From Bacillota bacterium (GTDB lineage: Bacteria; Bacillota; Desulfotomaculia; Desulfotomaculales; VENG01), in the NCBI GenBank assembly GCA_009711705.1, contig VENG01000001.1, forward strand, positions 62,001 to 126,000: a DNA stretch of 64,000 nt, in the 5' to 3' direction. A program made the position numbers and the translations under genes. Numbering within the stretch: the first letter of the stretch is position 1; each line of letters opens with the position of its first letter. This document shows positions 60,002 through 64,000 of the stretch, in pieces. The notes beneath the pieces were generated by a model. The model searched no databases. It worked only from the letters and a program-made list of their open reading frames with translations, and was not told the origin of the DNA.

Positions 60002-61672
60002 TTGTTCGAAAATGACAAGCTGGAAAAAATCCAGGCTGGCGAGAAGGCATACAAAGAAAAGCTGGATAAGTTGACTCAAAAGCGCCCTGAGCGTAGGCCT
60101 GAGTTTAAAACTGATTCGGAAATTGTTATTAAGCCTGTCTATAGCCCCAGCGATATTGCTGATTTTGACTTTGAGGATAAACTAAATTTCCCTGGAAGTT
60201 ACCCTTACACCCGCGGTGTCCAGCCCAATATGTACCGGGGACGGCATTGGACCATGAGGCAGTATGCCGGGTTTGGATCAGCGGAGGAAACCAATAAGCG
60301 TTTTCGTTACCTGTTGGATCAAGGACAAACTGGATTAAGTACTGCTTTTGACCTGCCCACTCAGATTGGTTATGACTCCGATCATCAGCTGGCTAAAGGT
60401 GAAGTGGGTAAGGTTGGGGTTGCCATTGACTCTTTATTGGACATGGAGACTCTGCTTGATAATATCCCTTTGGATAAGGTAAGTACTTCCATGACCATTA
60501 ATGCTCCCGCCGCTATTTTATTGGCCATGTATATTGCGGTGGCTGAAAAGCAGGGTGTTAGTCAGGATCAAATCCGCGGTACTATCCAAAATGACGTTAT
60601 CAAAGAATATATGGCGCGCGGTACGTATATATTGCCCCCTGAGCCGTCAATGCGCTTGATCACTGACATTTTTGCCTATTGTGCTGAACATGTTCCTAAT
60701 TGGAATACTATCAGCATTAGCGGTTATCACATTCGTGAAGCCGGTGCCACTGCTGTACAGGAAATCGCCTTTACTATTGCTGACGGTTTGGCATACGTTA
60801 AGGCAGCTATTGATGTGGGGCTGGATGTGGACAAATTTGCACCACGTCTTAGTTTCTTCTTTAACGCTCATCTTAATTTCTTTGAGGAAGTTGCTAAGTT
60901 CCGTGCTGCACGGCGCATTTGGGCTAAATTAATGAAAGAGCGTTTCGGTGCTGAGAATCCTAAATCCTTGATGCTGCGCTTCCATACCCAGACAGCGGGC
61001 GTTTCACTGACCGCCCAGCAGCCTGATGTTAATATTATGCGTACTGCATATGAGGCCCTTTCCGCTGTTCTAGGCGGCACTAACTCTCTGCACACCAATT
61101 CCCGGGATGAGGCACTGGCGTTGCCCAGTGAGGAGTCTGTACTGATTGCTCTGCGGACACAGCAGGTTATTGGATACGAGATTGGTGTTACTGATACCGT
61201 TGACCCGTTGGGTGGTTCCTTCTTTATTGAGAAGCTCACCAATGATATCGAAGAGAAGGCATTGGAGTATATTCAAAAGATTGATGACATGGGCGGAGCT
61301 CCGGACGCCATTGAATTTATGCAGAAAGAAATTCATCAGAGTGCTTACAAATATCAGAAAGAAGTAGAAAGCGGCGAAAAAGTGGTTATCGGCGTTAATA
61401 AGTTCCAGATGGAAAGCCCGCCGCCTGAGGGACTGCTGAAAGTTGATCCAGAAGTTGGTAAGCGTCAGAAAGATAAGTTGGAGAAGCTTCGCAGTGAGCG
61501 TGATAACGATAAAGTTAAAACAATGCTTGAGGATATACGTAAAGCTGCTCATACCACTGATAACCTCTTGCCGTACTTCGTTGAAGCAGTAAAAGCGTAC
61601 GCTACTTTAGGCGAAATATGTGGCGTTTTGCGGGAAGAGTTTGGAGAATACCAGCAGCAAATTGTTTTCTAG
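60002..61672 (+). CDS. Methylmalonyl-CoA mutase, large (catalytic) subunit N-terminal type
   Basis: 556 residues, TTG start after AAAGGAGGAACAGCC. TIM-barrel catalytic domain: [25 protein letters not shown]-type region [30 protein letters not shown], and later [20 protein letters not shown]. It lacks the B12-binding domain, which the next gene supplies, as in archaeal and clostridial split mutases. It rearranges (R)-methylmalonyl-CoA and succinyl-CoA. Confidence 0.94.
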   Translation: MFENDKLEKIQAGEKAYKEKLDKLTQKRPERRPEFKTDSEIVIKPVYSPSDIADFDFEDKLNFPGSYPYTRGVQPNMYRGRHWTMRQYAGFGSAEETNKRFRYLLDQGQTGLSTAFDLPTQIGYDSDHQLAKGEVGKVGVAIDSLLDMETLLDNIPLDKVSTSMTINAPAAILLAMYIAVAEKQGVSQDQIRGTIQNDVIKEYMARGTYILPPEPSMRLITDIFAYCAEHVPNWNTISISGYHIREAGATAVQEIAFTIADGLAYVKAAIDVGLDVDKFAPRLSFFFNAHLNFFEEVAKFRAARRIWAKLMKERFGAENPKSLMLRFHTQTAGVSLTAQQPDVNIMRTAYEALSAVLGGTNSLHTNSRDEALALPSEESVLIALRTQQVIGYEIGVTDTVDPLGGSFFIEKLTNDIEEKALEYIQKIDDMGGAPDAIEFMQKEIHQSAYKYQKEVESGEKVVIGVNKFQMESPPPEGLLKVDPEVGKRQKDKLEKLRSERDNDKVKTMLEDIRKAAHTTDNLLPYFVEAVKAYATLGEICGVLREEFGEYQQQIVF

Positions 61673-61696
61673 CTTTGCCTTAAGGAGGAGAAGTAA

Positions 61697-62095
61697 ATGA
61701 GCGAAAAGCTTCGCGTGCTGGTGGCCAAACCCGGGTTAGACGGTCATGACAGGGGAGCAAAAGTTATTGCTCAGGCTCTGCGTGACGCAGGAATGGAAGT
61801 TATTTACACTGGGTTAAGGCAAACACCCCAGCAAATAGTTGAGGCAGCCTTGCAGGAAGATGTTCAGGTTGTCGCCCTTAGTTGTCTTTCTGGTGCCCAC
61901 TTAGACCTTTTCCCCGAGGTTGTAAGCGGTCTGAAAGCACAAAATGCTTCAGATATACTGGTACTGGGTGGGGGCATTATACCGGACGATGATATTCCGG
62001 CATTAAAGGAATCCGGTGTTGATGCAGTTTTCGGTCCCGGGACTACCACCACTGTCATTATTGACTACATTAAGGAAAAAGCCAAAGTTAGTTAA
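61697..62095 (+). CDS. Methylmalonyl-CoA mutase, B12-binding subunit
   Basis: 132 residues, ATG after TAAGGAGGAGAAGTAA. Cobalamin-binding signature [15 protein letters not shown] (DxHxxG), [17 protein letters not shown] and [12 protein letters not shown]. It is the separate partner of the catalytic subunit 24 nt upstream. A GC-rich hairpin follows, perhaps limiting read-through. Confidence 0.95.
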   Translation: MSEKLRVLVAKPGLDGHDRGAKVIAQALRDAGMEVIYTGLRQTPQQIVEAALQEDVQVVALSCLSGAHLDLFPEVVSGLKAQNASDILVLGGGIIPDDDIPALKESGVDAVFGPGTTTTVIIDYIKEKAKVS

Positions 62096-62110
62096 GTTTA
62101 GTTATCTAAT

Positions 62111-62145
62111 CCCGCGGGAGGTTTTGATACCTGCCGCGGGGTTTA
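62111..62145 (+). terminator. GC-rich hairpin after the mutase genes
   Basis: CCCGCGG (62111-62117) and CCGCGGG (62134-62140) form a perfect stem with an inner AGG/CCT, followed by GTTTAAATAA. The T-run is short, so this may be a weak terminator or a processing and stabilising hairpin inside the operon. Confidence 0.5.
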
Positions 62146-62226
62146 AATAATGCTAGGGAATAATACTGATCATGAATGATATGAAAAAGCGTTTTCTTGT
62201 GCAGAATTAGATAAGGGGGGAAGACA

Positions 62227-62628
62227 ATGATCAAGAAAATTGACCACATTGGCATCGCGGTAAAGGATATGGATGCATCTTTAAAGTTCTACGAAGAAGT
62301 ACTGGGAATGAAAGCGGAAGGTACAGAAGTTGTAGAAGAGCAGAAAGTAAAGACGGCATTTATTCCTACTGGCGAAAGTGAAGTGGAATTGCTTGAGAGC
62401 ACCTCTCCTGACGGCCCCATTGCAAAATACATCGAGAAAAAGGGCGAGGGTATTCAGCACATTGCTTACAGGGTAGACGATATTGAGAAGGCCCTCGAAG
62501 AGTTAAAAGCTAAGGGCGTAAAACTCATTGATGAAAAGCCCCGCAGGGGAGCTGGTGGAGCTAAAATTGCGTTCCTCCATCCTAAGGCAACATTTGGGAC
62601 GCTGGTGGAGCTGTGTGAACGCGATTAA
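62227..62628 (+). CDS. mce: Methylmalonyl-CoA epimerase
   Basis: 133 residues, ATG after GGGGGGAAGACA. Glyoxalase-fold repeats with metal ligands: [46 protein letters not shown] and [10 protein letters not shown]. It interconverts (R)- and (S)-methylmalonyl-CoA between the mutase and the carboxyltransferase. Confidence 0.95.
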   Translation: MIKKIDHIGIAVKDMDASLKFYEEVLGMKAEGTEVVEEQKVKTAFIPTGESEVELLESTSPDGPIAKYIEKKGEGIQHIAYRVDDIEKALEELKAKGVKLIDEKPRRGAGGAKIAFLHPKATFGTLVELCERD

Positions 62629-62649
62629 TGATAGGAGGTCTGGAAGACA

Positions 62650-64000
62650 ATGAGTATGCAGGAAAAATTTGACCAGCTTAAGCAATTAAGAGAGACCGTC
62701 GAGGCAGGCGGTGGAGAAAAGCGCGTTGATAAGCAGCATAAGGCCGGCAAATTGACAGCCAGAGAACGTTTGGAACAGTTTTTTGATCCCGGCACATTTA
62801 ATGAGCTTAATGTTTTTGCCAGCAGCACAGCAGGGAAAGAGCAAAAGTTCCCGGGTGAAGGTGTTGTCATCGGTTATGGTGAAGTGAACGGCCGCAATGT
62901 ATATTCTTTTGCTCAAGACTTTACCGTTGCCGGCGGATCCTTAGGCTTAGTGCATGCTGAAAAGATATGCAGAGTGTTAGATCTTGCTATGCAAACGGGA
63001 GCACCCGTTGTAGGTTTTAATGATTCCGGCGGTGCTCGGATACAAGAAGGTGTGGATGCTCTAAAGGGTTATGGTGAGATTTTCTACCGCAATACCATAG
63101 CTTCCGGGGTAGTTCCGCAGATCTCTGTTATTATGGGACCCTGTGCAGGTGGTGCTGTATATTCTCCTGCGCTTACTGACTTTATCTTTATGGTCAAGAA
63201 CACAAGCCAAATGTTCATTACCGGCCCGCAGGTTATTAAAACTGTAACCGGTGAAGAGGTCAGTATGGAACAATTGGGGGGCGCAAACACTCACAATCAA
63301 ACCAGTGGTGTGGCTCATTTCGCAGCTGAAAACGAAGAACACTGCATAGCAATGATAAAACAATTGCTCAGTTATGTGCCTTCCAATAATTTGGAAGAGG
63401 CTCCGTCGTTCGAACCCGGTGAGCCTGGTGGTGACCGTGAGCAATTAATGAGTATTATCCCGGACAGCCCGAACATGTCTTATGACGTAAAAGACGTAAT
63501 CAGGACGGTTGTAGATAAGGATTCTTTCTTCGAAGTACAGCCTATGTACGCTGCTAACGGTGTGATCGGTTTTGGTAGGTTGGAAGGTAAATCAGTAGGT
63601 ATTATTGCAAACCAGCCTAAGGTTCTTGCCGGTTGCCTGGATATTAATGTATCAGATAAGATTGCACGGTTTATCCGTTTCTGCGACTGCTTTAATATTC
63701 CTATCGTAACCTTTATGGATGTCCCGGGATTTTTACCTGGCACATACCAAGAGTACGGCGGCATTATCCGTCACGGTGCCAAGATGCTGTATGCGTATTC
63801 TGAGGCAACTGTACCCAAGATTACCGTTATTTTACGGAAGGCGTACGGTGGTGCATACCTGGCCATGTGCAGTAGCTCAATGAGGGCTGATTTTGTTTAT
63901 TCCTGGCCGTCAGGTGAAATTGCTGTTATGGGACCCGACGGTGCTGTTAATATTGTTTTCCGTAATGAAATTAAAGAGGCTGAAAACCCAGTGGAAAGAA
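62650..64000 (+). CDS. Methylmalonyl-CoA decarboxylase/carboxyltransferase alpha subunit (cut by window end)
   Basis: ATG 62650 after AGGAGGTCTGGAAGACA. The frame is open for 450 codons to the window edge, so about 60-70 residues are missing by family length. Biotin-carboxyltransferase features: KLTARERLEQFFDPGTF, GGSLGLVHAEKICRVLDL, NDSGGARIQEGVDAL and later VPGFLPGTYQEYGGIIRHGA. It transfers carboxyl between methylmalonyl-CoA and biotin. The biotin carrier and, if membrane-bound, sodium-pump subunits should follow outside the window. Confidence 0.93.
   Translation, partial: MSMQEKFDQLKQLRETVEAGGGEKRVDKQHKAGKLTARERLEQFFDPGTFNELNVFASSTAGKEQKFPGEGVVIGYGEVNGRNVYSFAQDFTVAGGSLGLVHAEKICRVLDLAMQTGAPVVGFNDSGGARIQEGVDALKGYGEIFYRNTIASGVVPQISVIMGPCAGGAVYSPALTDFIFMVKNTSQMFITGPQVIKTVTGEEVSMEQLGGANTHNQTSGVAHFAAENEEHCIAMIKQLLSYVPSNNLEEAPSFEPGEPGGDREQLMSIIPDSPNMSYDVKDVIRTVVDKDSFFEVQPMYAANGVIGFGRLEGKSVGIIANQPKVLAGCLDINVSDKIARFIRFCDCFNIPIVTFMDVPGFLPGTYQEYGGIIRHGAKMLYAYSEATVPKITVILRKAYGGAYLAMCSSSMRADFVYSWPSGEIAVMGPDGAVNIVFRNEIKEAENPVER

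Noticed and set aside
1..64000. tRNA or rRNA genes
   Set aside because: No cloverleaf or rRNA signature was recognised on either strand. A tRNAscan/Infernal run would settle this.

Overview
The window looks like the chromosome of a spore-forming, anaerobic, low-to-mid GC Firmicute of the Desulfotomaculum/Pelotomaculum group (Peptococcaceae). The evidence is spoVK, a LexA repressor, mutS and mutL near miaB, miaA and hfq, and above all a methylmalonyl-CoA pathway cluster in the order known from propionate oxidisers of this group: PAS/sigma-54 regulator, two-subunit fumarase, succinyl-CoA synthetase, methylmalonyl-CoA mutase, epimerase, carboxyltransferase. The species assignment is inference; no rRNA or tRNA gene is visible.

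Positions 1 to about 34.1 kb are an integrated mobile element, probably an ICE or integrated conjugative plasmid whose left part lies outside the window. It carries secreted and membrane proteins, two tyrosine recombinases (3088-4053 and 33007-34095), an excisionase-like protein, three tiny membrane proteins, a perfectly duplicated 1265-bp cassette encoding an XRE-methyltransferase fusion, an alanine-rich secreted fibre-like protein and an HD-GYP phosphodiesterase. A plasmid-like maintenance module follows: ParM-type actin ATPase, a regular array of GGTGTGAC boxes and a possible ribbon-helix-helix protein. Next come a winged-helix replication-type protein, topoisomerase III, a VirD4/TraG coupling protein and an S1-domain protein. 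A structured non-coding block at 23.9-24.5 kb precedes a region resembling a conjugative leading region: SSB, a RelE-type toxin-antitoxin pair, a DUF3854 Toprim protein and an ArdC-like antirestriction protein.

The most striking unexplained signal is a family of leaders at 23.0-31.1 kb. Each places a strong Shine-Dalgarno sequence just before a stable hairpin that ends 6-7 nt before the AUG. Folding the hairpin restores an effective spacing of 9-12 nt. In most copies the 5' arm of that hairpin can instead pair with an upstream hairpin arm, enclosing the Shine-Dalgarno in a loop. This looks like a repeated two-state translational switch. A second strong signal is the box array at 14047-14474, where eleven inverted GGTGTGAC boxes alternate strictly in orientation and in spacing (about 58, then 22 or 31).

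From 34.2 to 38.0 kb there is a minus-strand defence island: a caspase-like protease with a membrane protein, and an XcyI/Cfr9I-like restriction-modification pair. From 38.2 kb the core chromosome runs miaB, a YlbF-family gene, mutS, a hydantoinase-like gene, a histone-deacetylase-like gene, mutL, a methyltransferase, miaA, hfq, spoVK, a methionine gamma-lyase-like gene, a LysR gene and, divergently, lexA. The last 10 kb is the methylmalonyl-CoA operon. Its leader contains a -10 element followed at once by an intrinsic terminator, and its first gene appears to start at AUU. The final carboxyltransferase gene is cut by the window edge.
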